From NCBI GenBank assembly GCA_016715105.1, contig JADKBO010000004.1:124001-188000 (forward strand): DNA of 64,000 nucleotides, in the 5' to 3' direction. Position numbers and translations under genes: made by a program. The DNA comes from Saprospiraceae bacterium (GTDB lineage Bacteria > Bacteroidota > Bacteroidia > Chitinophagales > Saprospiraceae). The notes beneath the pieces were generated by a model. It was not told where the DNA came from, did not search any database, and worked only from the letters and a program-made list of their open reading frames with translations. Shown in pieces: positions 44,951 to 54,730 of this stretch (the first letter of the stretch is position 1; each line of letters starts with the position of its first letter).

Positions 44951-47683
44951 CTATAAATCTTTTTTTATCTGCGGAGTCAAGTTTATTTCAGGAATTCCGA
45001 TGACCGATTTATCAATGACAGGTTCTGGTATTTTAAGCCCGGTATAGTTATGTTCTTTCAAATCCAGGATAAGATTTGCCACGATTCCTGTCCAACCAGT
45101 TTGGTGTGATGCTCCTAAGCCTCTCCCACTATCACCGTGGAAATATTCATAAAACAAAACCAAATCATTGAATTTTTTATCCCGATAAATGCGCCTATGA
45201 CTTTGATTGATCGGACGATCTCCATCTTCATTTTTACGGAATAAATTGACCAATCTATGACTTATTTCCAAACTTATTTCCAGAGCATTCATCATGTTTC
45301 CAGTTCCTTTTGGAAATTCAAATGAAAGTTCATTTCCATAATATTTGTGATACTCTTTCAGTGACTCGATGATGATGTAATTCATTGGAATCCAAATCGG
45401 GCCGCGCCAATTGGAGTTGCCTCCAAACATATAGGACGTTGCTTCTGCCGGGTCATATCTGATGCCAAAGGCGGCGCCATCAATTTTGATACTATAAGGT
45501 TTTTTATGAATTTTAGAAAGTGATCTAATACCATAATCGCTCAGGAATTCCTGTTCATCAATCAAAGTTTTGATCAAAATTTTCATTCGATCCTTGGGCA
45601 CTAATGCAAGCATGATGTCATCACCATCCGCATAATGTTCGATCACCAGATATTTTCCACTTTTCTTCCGGTAATTCCGGAACCAAACCATCCTGTCTTT
45701 AAAACCTGGCAGGCTTTCTAAGGTTTCATTACTAATGACCATGACAGGATTGAGGGTCATCAAACCAACCAAAGATCTTGTTTTGAGCGGAATAGCTTCA
45801 TTATTAGGCCGCACCAAAACGTCAAAGAAGAATCCATCTATTTCATCCCACAAACTTTTACCATCTTCATTGAGGGAGTTTAGAGATTCTGCGATGTAAA
45901 CAAAATGCTCAAAAAACTTGGTGGCCATTTCTTCGTAAGAGTTATCGACCTTAGAGATTTCAAGCGCAATTTGCAACATATTGAGTGCATAAAGCGCCAT
46001 CCAAGCTGTGCCGTCTGCTTGCTCCAAATGCCCACCTCCTGGCATGGATTGACTTCTGTCAAAAATACCAATGTTATCTAAACCGAGGAATCCGCCTTCA
46101 AAGATGTTTTTATCGTATTTGTCTTTTTGATTTACCCACCAAGTGAAATTGATAACCAACTTATTAAAGATTTTTTTCAAAAAGTTGACATCACCTTTTC
46201 CGGTAATTTTTTTGTCAATTTCATAAACCTTGAAGGTAGCCCAGGCTTGAACTGGCGGATTTACATCGCTGAAAGACCACTCGTAAGCTGGAATTTGACC
46301 TTTGGTAGACATATACCATTCCCTTAGCACCAACGACATCTGATGTTTAGCAAATGCAGGATCTAGCAATGCTAATGGAATGCAATGAAAAGCCAAATCC
46401 CAAGCAGCATACCAAGGATATTCCCATTTATCGGGCATGCTGATGATGTCTTCATTGATGAGGTTTTTCCACTGACTATTTCGACCGTATTTGCGCCATG
46501 GTTCTGGGTTTGGTTGTTTTGGGTCGCCTTTCAACCATTCCTCCATATTGAGGTTGTAATATTGCTTGGTCCAAAGCATTCCAGAAAGCGCCTGCCTCAA
46601 AATATTGGTATCATCCTCAGTAAGTCCATCTGAAAAATGATTGTAGAATTCGTTTGCTTCTTCTTTGCGCTCTTGCATGGTTTGGAGAAATTCTTCGCCA
46701 AGTGGATCGCTGAGATCTTTGACATTACTCAACCTCAATTTTACACTTGCAGAAGATTTACCTTCTAACTCCATTTCATACAATGGAGAAAATTTTGTGC
46801 CATAAAGCCTTTGGTCGGTGAGCGTGAAGTCATCATTGATCACTACCTCATGAAATAGATCCTTTACATATGGGCTTTCATTTTCGATACCAAATAATCG
46901 CTCGGCATTGGTATTGTTTTCTGTGAAAAGCCATTTTTTGGGCTTATCAAAATATAAAAAATAATCGTATAGTCTTGGATGTTGCGCCATCACAGAGCAG
47001 AAATCATCTGCTTCCCTTTGTTTGGTGAGAATGGGAATTTTATCTACAAATTTAAAACCCCAATCATTTCTAAAAAGTAGGGTAGGGAGTATAGAGATTT
47101 TGGCTTTGTTGTTGCTTCTGTTTTTTACACTGATTTTGATGCAAATATCAGTTTCTGTCTTTTTGGCGTAAGTAATGAAAATATCAAAATAATCTTTTTT
47201 AGTAAATAGGTCAGTGTCCAGGATTTCATATTCCAAGTGTTGGAGCCCTCTTCTCCTATTGATATTCACCATCTCACCATAAGGATATTGATTGTGCGAA
47301 TACTTATACAAATATTTCATGTAGGAGTGTGTCGGCGTATTATCCAAATAGTAATACAATTCCTTTACATCCTCTCCATGATTTCCTTCTGGTCCAGTCA
47401 ACCCAAAAAGCCTTTCTTTCAAAATAGAATCTTTGCCATTCCATACAGCAAGGGAAAAGCATAAGTTACACTTTATGTCGCTGATTCCGGCAATTCCATC
47501 TTCGCCCCAACGATATACCCTGCTCCGAGCAAGGTCGTGAGTGAAATAACCCCAAGCATCTCCATTTGCACTGTAATCTTCCCTCACCGTTCCCCACTGT
47601 CGCTCACTGAGGTATGGTCCCCAGATATGCCACTTTCTACCTTCTCTGTGGTTTTGTTTCAGCCTGCTTATTTCTGCCCCCAT
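44951..47683 (-). CDS. GH63-like glucosidase
   Basis: 910 residues from the ATG at 47683, where the family start (MGAEISRLKQNHREGRKWHIWGPYLSE) begins; a longer frame runs to 47746. Hallmarks: YLSERQWGTVREDYS, GEDGIAGISD, and in the alpha/alpha toroid WYAAWDLAFHCIPLA, GFLGLDNIGIFDRSQ, RGPIWIPMNYIIIESL and HGDSGRGLGASHQTGWT. It is the bacterial glucosidase related to GH63/MGH enzymes, acting on alpha-glucosides or glucosylglycerate-type solutes. No signal peptide, so cytoplasmic. Not linked to other sugar genes. Confidence 0.87.
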   Translation of the reverse strand: MGAEISRLKQNHREGRKWHIWGPYLSERQWGTVREDYSANGDAWGYFTHDLARSRVYRWGEDGIAGISDIKCNLCFSLAVWNGKDSILKERLFGLTGPEGNHGEDVKELYYYLDNTPTHSYMKYLYKYSHNQYPYGEMVNINRRRGLQHLEYEILDTDLFTKKDYFDIFITYAKKTETDICIKISVKNRSNNKAKISILPTLLFRNDWGFKFVDKIPILTKQREADDFCSVMAQHPRLYDYFLYFDKPKKWLFTENNTNAERLFGIENESPYVKDLFHEVVINDDFTLTDQRLYGTKFSPLYEMELEGKSSASVKLRLSNVKDLSDPLGEEFLQTMQERKEEANEFYNHFSDGLTEDDTNILRQALSGMLWTKQYYNLNMEEWLKGDPKQPNPEPWRKYGRNSQWKNLINEDIISMPDKWEYPWYAAWDLAFHCIPLALLDPAFAKHQMSLVLREWYMSTKGQIPAYEWSFSDVNPPVQAWATFKVYEIDKKITGKGDVNFLKKIFNKLVINFTWWVNQKDKYDKNIFEGGFLGLDNIGIFDRSQSMPGGGHLEQADGTAWMALYALNMLQIALEISKVDNSYEEMATKFFEHFVYIAESLNSLNEDGKSLWDEIDGFFFDVLVRPNNEAIPLKTRSLVGLMTLNPVMVISNETLESLPGFKDRMVWFRNYRKKSGKYLVIEHYADGDDIMLALVPKDRMKILIKTLIDEQEFLSDYGIRSLSKIHKKPYSIKIDGAAFGIRYDPAEATSYMFGGNSNWRGPIWIPMNYIIIESLKEYHKYYGNELSFEFPKGTGNMMNALEISLEISHRLVNLFRKNEDGDRPINQSHRRIYRDKKFNDLVLFYEYFHGDSGRGLGASHQTGWTGIVANLILDLKEHNYTGLKIPEPVIDKSVIGIPEINLTPQIKKDL

Positions 47684-48034
47684 TTCGATATTATTACCTG
47701 TATTTATAGATACTTTACGCAATATCATAAAAAAACTAAATTGCATAATACAAAAACCTGATTTTTGTTTTAATTGTGTGTTTTATTATCCTTAATTCTA
47801 CATTATGAAGGATTGGTAGGTTAATAATGTATATTTGGTAGCTTGATTTTTTAGTTATCTTTTGCCAATGGTTGAATATTAAGAATTTGTGAATTTTCAA
47901 ACATTTGTAATACAATCAGATTAATTATCATTTTAGGTAATATAGATTTGAAATTCAAAAGTTATTCTATTTGAATTTCTTATTTTTGCATTCAAATTAT
48001 AAAAGTTATTAATATTAATCATTATTAGAGAATT
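47684..48034. other. Divergent spacer between glucosidase and mdh
   Basis: 351 bases, AT-rich. Two -7 elements for mdh are visible (TAGATTTG 47943-47950, TATTTTTG 47981-47988). I see no other conserved structure. Confidence 0.5.
47981..47988 (+). promoter_or_regulatory. -7 promoter element (TATTTTTG) for mdh
   Basis: Perfect match 47 bases before the ATG. A second TAnnTTTG is at 47943. No well spaced -33 for either. Confidence 0.45.
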
Positions 48035-48970
48035 ATGAGTAAGGTTACAGTAATTGGAGCAGGTAACGTAGGCGCAACCGTAGCAAATGTTCTGGCTCAC
48101 AGAGATTTTGTGAATGAAATAGTGTTGGTGGATATCAGGGGTGAAATGGCTGAAGGAAAGGCTTTGGATACTTGGCAACAAGCACCAATTGATTATTATA
48201 GTACTAAATTGACAGGTACAGGCGATTATGCTTTGACTGCTGATTCAGATGTAGTGGTAATTACCGCAGGTTTGCCAAGAAAGCCTGGCATGAGTAGAGA
48301 TGATTTGATTTCTACGAATGCAGGTATTGTTGTTTCTTGTGTAAAGAGTGTACTTCAATACAGCAAAGATCCCATCATCATCATCGTTTCAAATCCATTG
48401 GATGTAATGACTCATGCAGCTTTCAAGGCTTCAGGTTTGCCATCTAGCAAAGTTTTTGGAATGGCGGGCATCTTGGATACGGCTAGATACAGAGCATTTT
48501 TATCTACTGAATTGCAAGTTTCACCTAAGGATATTCAAGCGGTATTGATGGGCGGTCATGGTGATACCATGGTTCCACTTCCAAGATACACAACCGTTGG
48601 TGGTATTCCGGTTACAGAGTTGATCGATGCTGATAAATTGGATGCAATCGTTGAGCGCACTAAAAAAGGTGGTGGAGAATTGGTACAATTGATGGGAACT
48701 TCTGCTTGGTATGCACCAGGTGCAGCAGCTGCTCAGATGGTTGAAGCCATTCTTAAGGACGAAAATAGAATTTTCCCTGTTTGTGCTAAAACTGAAGGCA
48801 CTTATGGCGTTGAAGATATGTATTTGGGCGTTCCTGTAAAGTTGGGCAAAGGTGGTATCAAAGAAATCATCGAACTCAAACTCAATGAGGAAGAAAAGGC
48901 TTTACTCACTGCTTCTGCAATTGCAGTAAAAGAAGTCATTGATGTATTTGACAATATGAATTTGATTTAA
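48035..48970 (+). CDS. mdh: Malate dehydrogenase
   Basis: 311 residues. Interconverts malate and oxaloacetate with NAD. VIGAGNVGATVANVLA is the Rossmann loop, ITAGLPRKPGMSRDDL the mobile substrate loop with the two arginines, VSNPLDVMTH and VLMGGHGDTMVPL (catalytic His in GGHGD). LDH-like tetrameric MDH type. Monocistronic, with two terminators. Confidence 0.95.
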   Translation: MSKVTVIGAGNVGATVANVLAHRDFVNEIVLVDIRGEMAEGKALDTWQQAPIDYYSTKLTGTGDYALTADSDVVVITAGLPRKPGMSRDDLISTNAGIVVSCVKSVLQYSKDPIIIIVSNPLDVMTHAAFKASGLPSSKVFGMAGILDTARYRAFLSTELQVSPKDIQAVLMGGHGDTMVPLPRYTTVGGIPVTELIDADKLDAIVERTKKGGGELVQLMGTSAWYAPGAAAAQMVEAILKDENRIFPVCAKTEGTYGVEDMYLGVPVKLGKGGIKEIIELKLNEEEKALLTASAIAVKEVIDVFDNMNLI

Positions 48971-48987
48971 TTTGAAAGTAATAAGGG

Positions 48988-49018
48988 AAATCTGAATGGA
49001 TTAAAGTTTCAGATTTTT
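48988..49018 (+). terminator. Terminator after mdh (first)
   Basis: AAATCTGAA (48988-48996) pairs with TTCAGATTT (49008-49016), 11-base loop, T-rich tail. Confidence 0.7.
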
Positions 49019-49041
49019 CTTAGACTTGAAAATAAAAATAT

Positions 49042-49085
49042 ACGTCATGCCAAAAGTTTTGAACAGCTTTGGCATGACGTTTTTG
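49042..49085 (+). terminator. Terminator after mdh (second)
   Basis: A 13-base stem (49042-49054 with 49068-49080), 13-base loop, then TTTTG. Stronger than the first. Confidence 0.8.
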
Positions 49086-49177
49086 TTTAGACTATAATTT
49101 GCTGGTATTTATTGAAAAATAAACAAAGGATAAACTCTTTTCTAAATCCTTTGTTACAAAATTCTTAATGTGTTGAA

Positions 49178-49699
49178 ATGGATAAACAATTGCTAAATAG
49201 TATGGTCACCGTAAATGACATCAATGTCTTGGAAGAGTCATACAACAAACCCATCATGCTAGTTTTTTTAAGGCATTTTGGTTGTATATTTTGCAAAGAA
49301 GCCTTGTTTGACATTGCTAAAAAGAGAAAAACCCTTGAGGCAAAGGACATACGCATCGTATTTGTACACATGGCACCTCAAGATGTTGCCGAGGACTACT
49401 TCAAAACTTTTGGATTGAAAGGAATAGATCACATTTCGGATCCAGATTGTGCATTGTATTTGGCTTTTGGACTCACTAAAGGCACTTCATCACAGTTAAT
49501 GGGTTTGAAAAACTGGTACAGAGGATTTGAAGTAAGCGTCGGAAAAGGTATTGAAGTTTCCATCAAACAAATTGGAGATGCCTTCCAAATGCCAGGAGTT
49601 TTTGTGATTAAAAAGGGTGAAGTTAAACAATCATTTATACACAAAACAGCTGCCGATAGACCCGATTATGAAAAATTGATTGATTGCTGCGCCGCTTAG
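49178..49699 (+). CDS. Peroxiredoxin-like protein (AhpC/TSA 2, FAM213/SelL type)
   Basis: 173 residues. FLRHFGCIFCKEAL (about 28-41) has the C-x2-C motif of the thioredoxin-like peroxiredoxin-like family, and the C-terminal half reads MPGVFVIKKGEVKQSFIHKTAADRP as in PF13911. A double Cys near the end (DCCAA) may resolve disulfides. It probably reduces peroxides in the cytoplasm, but experimental activity in this group is poorly known. Confidence 0.82.
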   Translation: MDKQLLNSMVTVNDINVLEESYNKPIMLVFLRHFGCIFCKEALFDIAKKRKTLEAKDIRIVFVHMAPQDVAEDYFKTFGLKGIDHISDPDCALYLAFGLTKGTSSQLMGLKNWYRGFEVSVGKGIEVSIKQIGDAFQMPGVFVIKKGEVKQSFIHKTAADRPDYEKLIDCCAA

Positions 49700-49740
49700 T
49701 ACAACTCAATTTACTTCAATTTACTCTCTATTCTTTGCTC

Positions 49741-50532
49741 TTATTTGAGCTTAACCTCATAATCATACATAGATTCCAGACTTCCTTGCATCTCTAATTG
49801 ACCTTTTTCAATTAAACTTCTCAAAACAAATTCAACCGTGATATCTGAAATCGGATGCGGATCATTGGTAAGTATGTCTTCTATGATGTCTTTGGCAATC
49901 ACATATTCAACAGTAACATAAGGTAATACGATGTTTTCGTAATAAGCAATATCAGCGGAAACAATATTTGAATTTTCTATGATTCTATAATCTTTGTTTT
50001 CCGTTGCAAGAACATTCCATTCTCCAGCCCATTGTTGCACTTTCATTGGGTGAACCAACTCAAAGTTCGCATAAGTTGCCGCCAATTCCGCGGGTGAAAG
50101 CATGGCCGCGTTGAAAATAATGTCATTTACATCAGTTTCTAAACCATATTTACATTCAAAAAGTTGTATGTTCCTGGAGGTCAACACATTGGCTACCCAC
50201 ATCGTTGCCAATTGATCATAGGCAGAATATCCTGTCCAAATAAATGCAGCACTTTTATTGGGAATAGATTCCAATTCTTCAATTGAATACTCCAGAACCT
50301 GATCAATATCTGAGACATTGTACAGCACAGCAGACAATTTATGCCAAAACGCTAAACGCTGCCGCAAGGACAAAGTGGTAAACTCGATGTCAATTGGGCC
50401 TTGGGTAAAATCATCCCTAAAACAAACGATTTTACCTTTGGGAAGGCCTTCATAAAAGGCATTTTTGATATTCAGCGCAGCTGCATCACCATAAGCCACA
50501 TAAAATCTTTCAGACTCGGTTATGTTGATCAT
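49741..50532 (-). CDS. DUF1835 domain protein
   Basis: 263 residues from ATG 50532, which overlaps the xth stop by four bases (ATGA). FYVAYGDAAALNIKNAF and IVCFRDDFTQGPI are the DUF1835 signature; a C-terminal DUF3658-like region follows (about 140-263). Function unknown. Coupling to exonuclease III is the only contextual clue. Confidence 0.82.
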   Translation of the reverse strand: MINITESERFYVAYGDAAALNIKNAFYEGLPKGKIVCFRDDFTQGPIDIEFTTLSLRQRLAFWHKLSAVLYNVSDIDQVLEYSIEELESIPNKSAAFIWTGYSAYDQLATMWVANVLTSRNIQLFECKYGLETDVNDIIFNAAMLSPAELAATYANFELVHPMKVQQWAGEWNVLATENKDYRIIENSNIVSADIAYYENIVLPYVTVEYVIAKDIIEDILTNDPHPISDITVEFVLRSLIEKGQLEMQGSLESMYDYEVKLK

Positions 50533-51293
50533 AAGGACATATCTAAGGTAATCGGGCAATGATCAGATCCCATGATTTGATCGTAGATTTCTGCATTGAC
50601 AATTTTATCTGATATGCGATTACTCACCAAAAAGTAGTCTAGTCTCCAACCAACATTTTTTGCCCGAGCTCCAAATCTCACACTCCAAAAAGAGTATTGA
50701 ACTTTCTCTGGATTTATTTTTCTAAAACTGTCCGTATAGTTATCAGCGATTATGGCCGAAATTCCATCTATTTCCGTTTGGGTATAACCAGAAGTTTTAT
50801 TGTAATTCTCCTTTGGTCGAGCTAAATCTATTGGTTGGTGTGACACATTAAAGTCACCACACATGATCACTGGTTTTTTACTTTCCAGTTCTGCCAGGTA
50901 GTTTTTTAAAGCAAGATCCCAAATCGCTCGATAGTCCAATCTTTTTAGGCCATCGCCGCTGTTTGGAATGTAGCCATTCATGATGTAAAAATCATCGTAT
51001 TCTAGCGTGATCAAACGACCTTCTGTGTCGTGTTCTTCCTTTCCCATACCCATGATGATCGATATGGGTTTGTGTTTTGTAATGATGCTCACACCAGAAT
51101 ATCCTTTCTTTTCTGCAGAATTTGAATAAATATGATGGTCATCCAAAAAACTCAAAGCCTCGGCAACTTGGTCATCTTGTGCTTTCGTTTCCTGTAGACA
51201 GAAAAAATCAGCATCCAAGTCTTTAAATACATCCTTAAAGTTTTTGCCAACTACTGCTCTTAAGCCATTTACATTCCACGAAACAAATTTCAT
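50529..51293 (-). CDS. xth: Exodeoxyribonuclease III / AP endonuclease
   Basis: 254 residues. Cuts DNA at abasic sites. MKFVSWNVNGLRA, the metal ligand Glu in CLQETKAQ, NGYIPNSGDGLKRLDYR, MCGDFNVSH, WRLDYFLVS and the final GSDHCPI cover the EEP fold. Own promoter at 51325-51355, followed by DUF1835. Confidence 0.93.
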   Translation of the reverse strand: MKFVSWNVNGLRAVVGKNFKDVFKDLDADFFCLQETKAQDDQVAEALSFLDDHHIYSNSAEKKGYSGVSIITKHKPISIIMGMGKEEHDTEGRLITLEYDDFYIMNGYIPNSGDGLKRLDYRAIWDLALKNYLAELESKKPVIMCGDFNVSHQPIDLARPKENYNKTSGYTQTEIDGISAIIADNYTDSFRKINPEKVQYSFWSVRFGARAKNVGWRLDYFLVSNRISDKIVNAEIYDQIMGSDHCPITLDMSL

Positions 51294-51324
51294 AACCTAT
51301 TTTCTATTTTATTTAAAGCGAAAG

Positions 51325-51355
51325 CAAAGGTAAAAATACTCATCGAATATTTCAA
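51325..51355 (-). promoter_or_regulatory. Promoter TTG-N20-TACCTTTG for xth
   Basis: Minus strand: TTG at 51355-51353, TACCTTTG at 51332-51325; same -7 as tRNA-Lys. Confidence 0.65.
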
Positions 51356-51425
51356 CACAACAAGACAAATGCCTCAATTAGCACAAATCTTTTCCTTTAT
51401 ATATTACGTTTTTATTTAATATGTT

Positions 51426-51433
51426 TATATTTG
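51426..51433 (+). promoter_or_regulatory. -7 promoter element (TATATTTG) for the amidase
   Basis: Exact TAnnTTTG 19 bases before the ATG; no TTG at 17-23 bases. Confidence 0.5.
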
Positions 51434-51451
51434 CCGTAAATATTTCCAGAT

Positions 51452-52708
51452 ATGAATAGATTTTACAACTATACTATACTAGCGATTGCACTACTTTTTG
51501 CACCAACTTTATCAGCAAATGCAGCTGCTGACTTCGAACCTTATTTTTATTCAGTTACTGCAAAAAATGGTGATGGTATCATTATAGTTTTACAAAGATA
51601 TGGTCTTTCTCAACACGACTGTAATTTCAAAAAGTTCTTGGAATTAAACAATTTGCAGGGTAGTGGTGGTTTGTATATCAATAAAGAATACAAATTACCC
51701 ATCAAAATATATCACTACAATGGCAAGAGTATTCGGTCTACATTGGGTATCGCGGACATTGAAAAGGCAAAAAGGATACAGAACTATAATGAGGAGATAT
51801 TGAAGAAGGGATTGAGGTCTTCTTCCTACACTGCTAGTAAAATTTTATGGGTGCCTCTGCATGAACTGGATTGTGAAGGTGGCAAAGCCATCGAAAGTGT
51901 ACCCACTGCCTTAGAAAAATCTAAAGAAGACGAGGCAATAACCAACATCACCGAATCTCCTGTTTTGGTCTCCAAAAAAGTGGGACAATACGAGTTATTC
52001 GGAAATAAATATGAAAGCTTTGACATTTTTGACCATTCTTTGGCCAATCAAGTTTTTTACATTTCAAGTGGTCATGGTGGTCCAGATCCAGGTGCCATGT
52101 GTGATGATTGCAACGAGCAAATGTGTGAAGATGAGTATGCGTACGACGTCTGTTTGAGACTTGCTCGAAATTTAATGCAACACGGTGCAACTGTTCACGT
52201 CATCATTCAGGATAAAAATGATGGTATAAGAGATGATAAATATTTGGAGTGCGACAACGATGAGTTGACAAACAGTGGAAAAAAATTACCGTTGAGACAA
52301 TTGGACAGATTGAAACAAAGGGCAGATGCAATCAACCACTTGTATAGAAAATATAAAAAGAAAGGCGTAAAAAGCCAAAAGGCCATCATGGTTCATGTTG
52401 ATTCCAGGGCTAAAGAGAAAAGGCAAGATGTTTTCTTTTATTACTATGATCACAATGTAGGTGGTGAAGCTTTAGCAAAAAATGTCTTTAATACTTTTGA
52501 AAGTAAATACAATCAACACCGCAAAGACAGTGAATATAAAGGTTACGTTGACACAAGAGGCTTATTTATGCTGCGTAAAGTAATTCCAAGTTCAGTGTAT
52601 GTGGAGCTTGCAAATATCAGAAATGTTGCCGATCACAAACGCATCATTTATGATTACAATAGACAAGCGCTTGCCAACTGGCTTTTTGAAGGTCTGACTA
52701 AGGAATAG
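51452..52708 (+). CDS. N-acetylmuramoyl-L-alanine amidase (Amidase_3), secreted
   Basis: 418 residues. Signal peptide (about 1-25), a LysM-like N-terminal part (about 30-90), then the zinc amidase: ISSGHGGPDPGAM (first His, about 205-218), CEDEYAYDV (Glu), MVHVDSRA (second His) and YVELANIRN (catalytic Glu). It splits wall amide bonds in the periplasm during growth or separation. Convergent with the DUF4249-like lipoprotein, two bases between. Confidence 0.88.
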   Translation: MNRFYNYTILAIALLFAPTLSANAAADFEPYFYSVTAKNGDGIIIVLQRYGLSQHDCNFKKFLELNNLQGSGGLYINKEYKLPIKIYHYNGKSIRSTLGIADIEKAKRIQNYNEEILKKGLRSSSYTASKILWVPLHELDCEGGKAIESVPTALEKSKEDEAITNITESPVLVSKKVGQYELFGNKYESFDIFDHSLANQVFYISSGHGGPDPGAMCDDCNEQMCEDEYAYDVCLRLARNLMQHGATVHVIIQDKNDGIRDDKYLECDNDELTNSGKKLPLRQLDRLKQRADAINHLYRKYKKKGVKSQKAIMVHVDSRAKEKRQDVFFYYYDHNVGGEALAKNVFNTFESKYNQHRKDSEYKGYVDTRGLFMLRKVIPSSVYVELANIRNVADHKRIIYDYNRQALANWLFEGLTKE

Positions 52709-52710
52709 GT

Positions 52711-53682
52711 TTATTGGAAATTAAGATCCTTAGTAAATTGGGTTGTTTTGAGTCGTTCCATGCTGTTGCGACTCAATTGCAAATTTCTTAGCACTTTTTT
52801 GGCTCTAGAACCTACAATTCCTCTTCCAGATGTGAGGTTGGTGAAAACAGGAACTTCGCCACTTGAAGTAATACCAAGATTTGCTTGTCCAACTCTGATA
52901 TAATCCGCAACGCTTTGCCCTGCAGAAGTAAAGATGACATCAATGCCTTTGAAAATGCGTGTTGTTCCTGCCTCAATAGGAATATTAGCTCCTATCAATT
53001 GATAAAACTCACGACCTGCAAATTCAAATCTATCTGCGCTTATGTTGCTGAATATATTCCAGTTTAATGTTTTTGGAGTGACCACACCAGCTTTGTTTTC
53101 ATCATATTTCAATACCAAAGTCATGGAGTGGATGATGGCATTAAGACCAGGATTCCATGAATATCTTGCGTTGGCTTGATCATCAAAATCTAAACTTCCA
53201 TTTTCATTAGGTCTGATTAGCACAGCAGGTTCAACCATTTTAGTCGTGCCAGTTGTTGTTTTGCCTTCTCCAAGGTCAATTTGTAACGAAAAAGAATCCA
53301 CATAATTTAAAGCCAGGTTGGAATTGGCCATTTTGTACAAGTAATTTGGAGCTTGCGCAAATGCCCCTTCTGCTCTTACATAGCCCTCTTTATTGCCATC
53401 AACCCTCGTCAATACCCTGGGATTTGCCCCATTGGAGGTCTTAAAAAAAGTAACATTCAGATTATCGAAATATAAATTTTGCGGGTCCAAAGCCAAAGTT
53501 GCTGGTGGTACATCAGGATCTACAAATGCCTTTTCTACTCTTGCATAATGTGCGGTATCACTGATATCAAACAATGCATAAACTACTGTAATAGGCTCAC
53601 CATTTTCCACCAAATCCAGATCATTGTCACATGCTGAAAATAGGATGGTTAATGTGAAAACTGCAAAAAATAATTTGTACAT
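52711..53682 (-). CDS. Lipoprotein, DUF4249-like
   Basis: 323 residues. Lipobox FSAC (Cys18), then strand-rich text: PITVVYALFDISDTAHYARVEKAF and the mid-protein NYLYKMANSN. Resembles the DUF4249 or related Bacteroidota surface lipoproteins, but I do not claim a firm match. It is the last gene of panB-mltG-lipoprotein; 16 bases from mltG. Confidence 0.65.
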   Translation of the reverse strand: MYKLFFAVFTLTILFSACDNDLDLVENGEPITVVYALFDISDTAHYARVEKAFVDPDVPPATLALDPQNLYFDNLNVTFFKTSNGANPRVLTRVDGNKEGYVRAEGAFAQAPNYLYKMANSNLALNYVDSFSLQIDLGEGKTTTGTTKMVEPAVLIRPNENGSLDFDDQANARYSWNPGLNAIIHSMTLVLKYDENKAGVVTPKTLNWNIFSNISADRFEFAGREFYQLIGANIPIEAGTTRIFKGIDVIFTSAGQSVADYIRVGQANLGITSSGEVPVFTNLTSGRGIVGSRAKKVLRNLQLSRNSMERLKTTQFTKDLNFQ

Positions 53683-53698
53683 ATCAACTTATTATCAG

Positions 53699-54718
53699 TT
53701 AAAAAATTCCCTCAGATGCAAGCCATTTCTGGTACGTTTGAGCATTTTGGTTATGGTCGGTCAAATTACTTGCAAATAAATGTCCAGCATTATAACCTGG
53801 TTTCGCGCAAAAGAAAATATAATCATGATCTTCTGCATTTATAACAGCGTTGAGGCTGCTCATAGATGGCATACAAATGGGCCCAGGAGGCAATCCTGCA
53901 TACATATATGTATTATAAGGCGAATCATATTCCAAATGTTTGAGCAAAACCCTTCTGAGTGTGAAATCTTGCATGGCAAATACCACAGTAGGATCCGCTT
54001 GCAATTTCATTCCGGTTTTTATTCTATTGAGATAAACTCCAGCAACAGTTGCTTTTTCAGCAGCAAGATTTGATTCCTTGTCGACAATAGATGCCATGGT
54101 GTAAGCTTCTTCAGTTGTCAAACCATGTTTTGCCAATTTGCCCGCATTCTTTTCCCAGAAGTTATTCGTATGATCCGCCAATTTTTCAATGACTTTTTCC
54201 GGCTTAGTTGTCCAGAATACTTCATAGGTGTCTGGTAAAAAAGCGGTCATCATCGTTTCCGAATTTTTATTGTATTTTGATTGAATGGTTGGATCTCTCA
54301 GCACATTCAAAATCATCAAACTATCTGTTTCAATGTATTTTGAGATGGCTCCGGCGAGCTCAGCCAATGTCCTCACATTATTGATGGTGAGTTTCATAGG
54401 GGCTTGTTCACCAGCTCTCAACATTCTTACAATGGATTTATTAGTTTGATCAGGATTGATGACATAATGGCCTGCTGGCACTTCATCTTTTTTGTATTTC
54501 ATCCAAGTTGCAACTTGATCAAAAGCAACATAGTCTTTGAGAACTTGCCCTTCTTTCAAGATAGCCACCACGTCATCATAACTACTACCAGTAGGAATGA
54601 AAATTTCTTTACTATCTGAAGAATTGGTGTTTACAGCAAAAACACTTTTGTAAAAATACCCTCCAATCAGCAATACCAAAGCCACAACGGCTAGTAAAAC
54701 ATAAAACAATTTCCTCAT
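53699..54718 (-). CDS. mltG: Endolytic murein transglycosylase MltG
   Basis: 339 residues. N-terminal membrane anchor (about 6-26), then a LysM-like part and the YceG-like domain with catalytic Glu in ASIVDKESN, LQADPTVVFAMQDF, SPYNTYMYAGLPPGPI and a final HNQNAQTYQKWLA. Ends growing glycan strands. It follows panB by 12 bases. Confidence 0.92.
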   Translation of the reverse strand: MRKLFYVLLAVVALVLLIGGYFYKSVFAVNTNSSDSKEIFIPTGSSYDDVVAILKEGQVLKDYVAFDQVATWMKYKKDEVPAGHYVINPDQTNKSIVRMLRAGEQAPMKLTINNVRTLAELAGAISKYIETDSLMILNVLRDPTIQSKYNKNSETMMTAFLPDTYEVFWTTKPEKVIEKLADHTNNFWEKNAGKLAKHGLTTEEAYTMASIVDKESNLAAEKATVAGVYLNRIKTGMKLQADPTVVFAMQDFTLRRVLLKHLEYDSPYNTYMYAGLPPGPICMPSMSSLNAVINAEDHDYIFFCAKPGYNAGHLFASNLTDHNQNAQTYQKWLASEGIF

Positions 54719-54730
54719 ACAGAATATAAA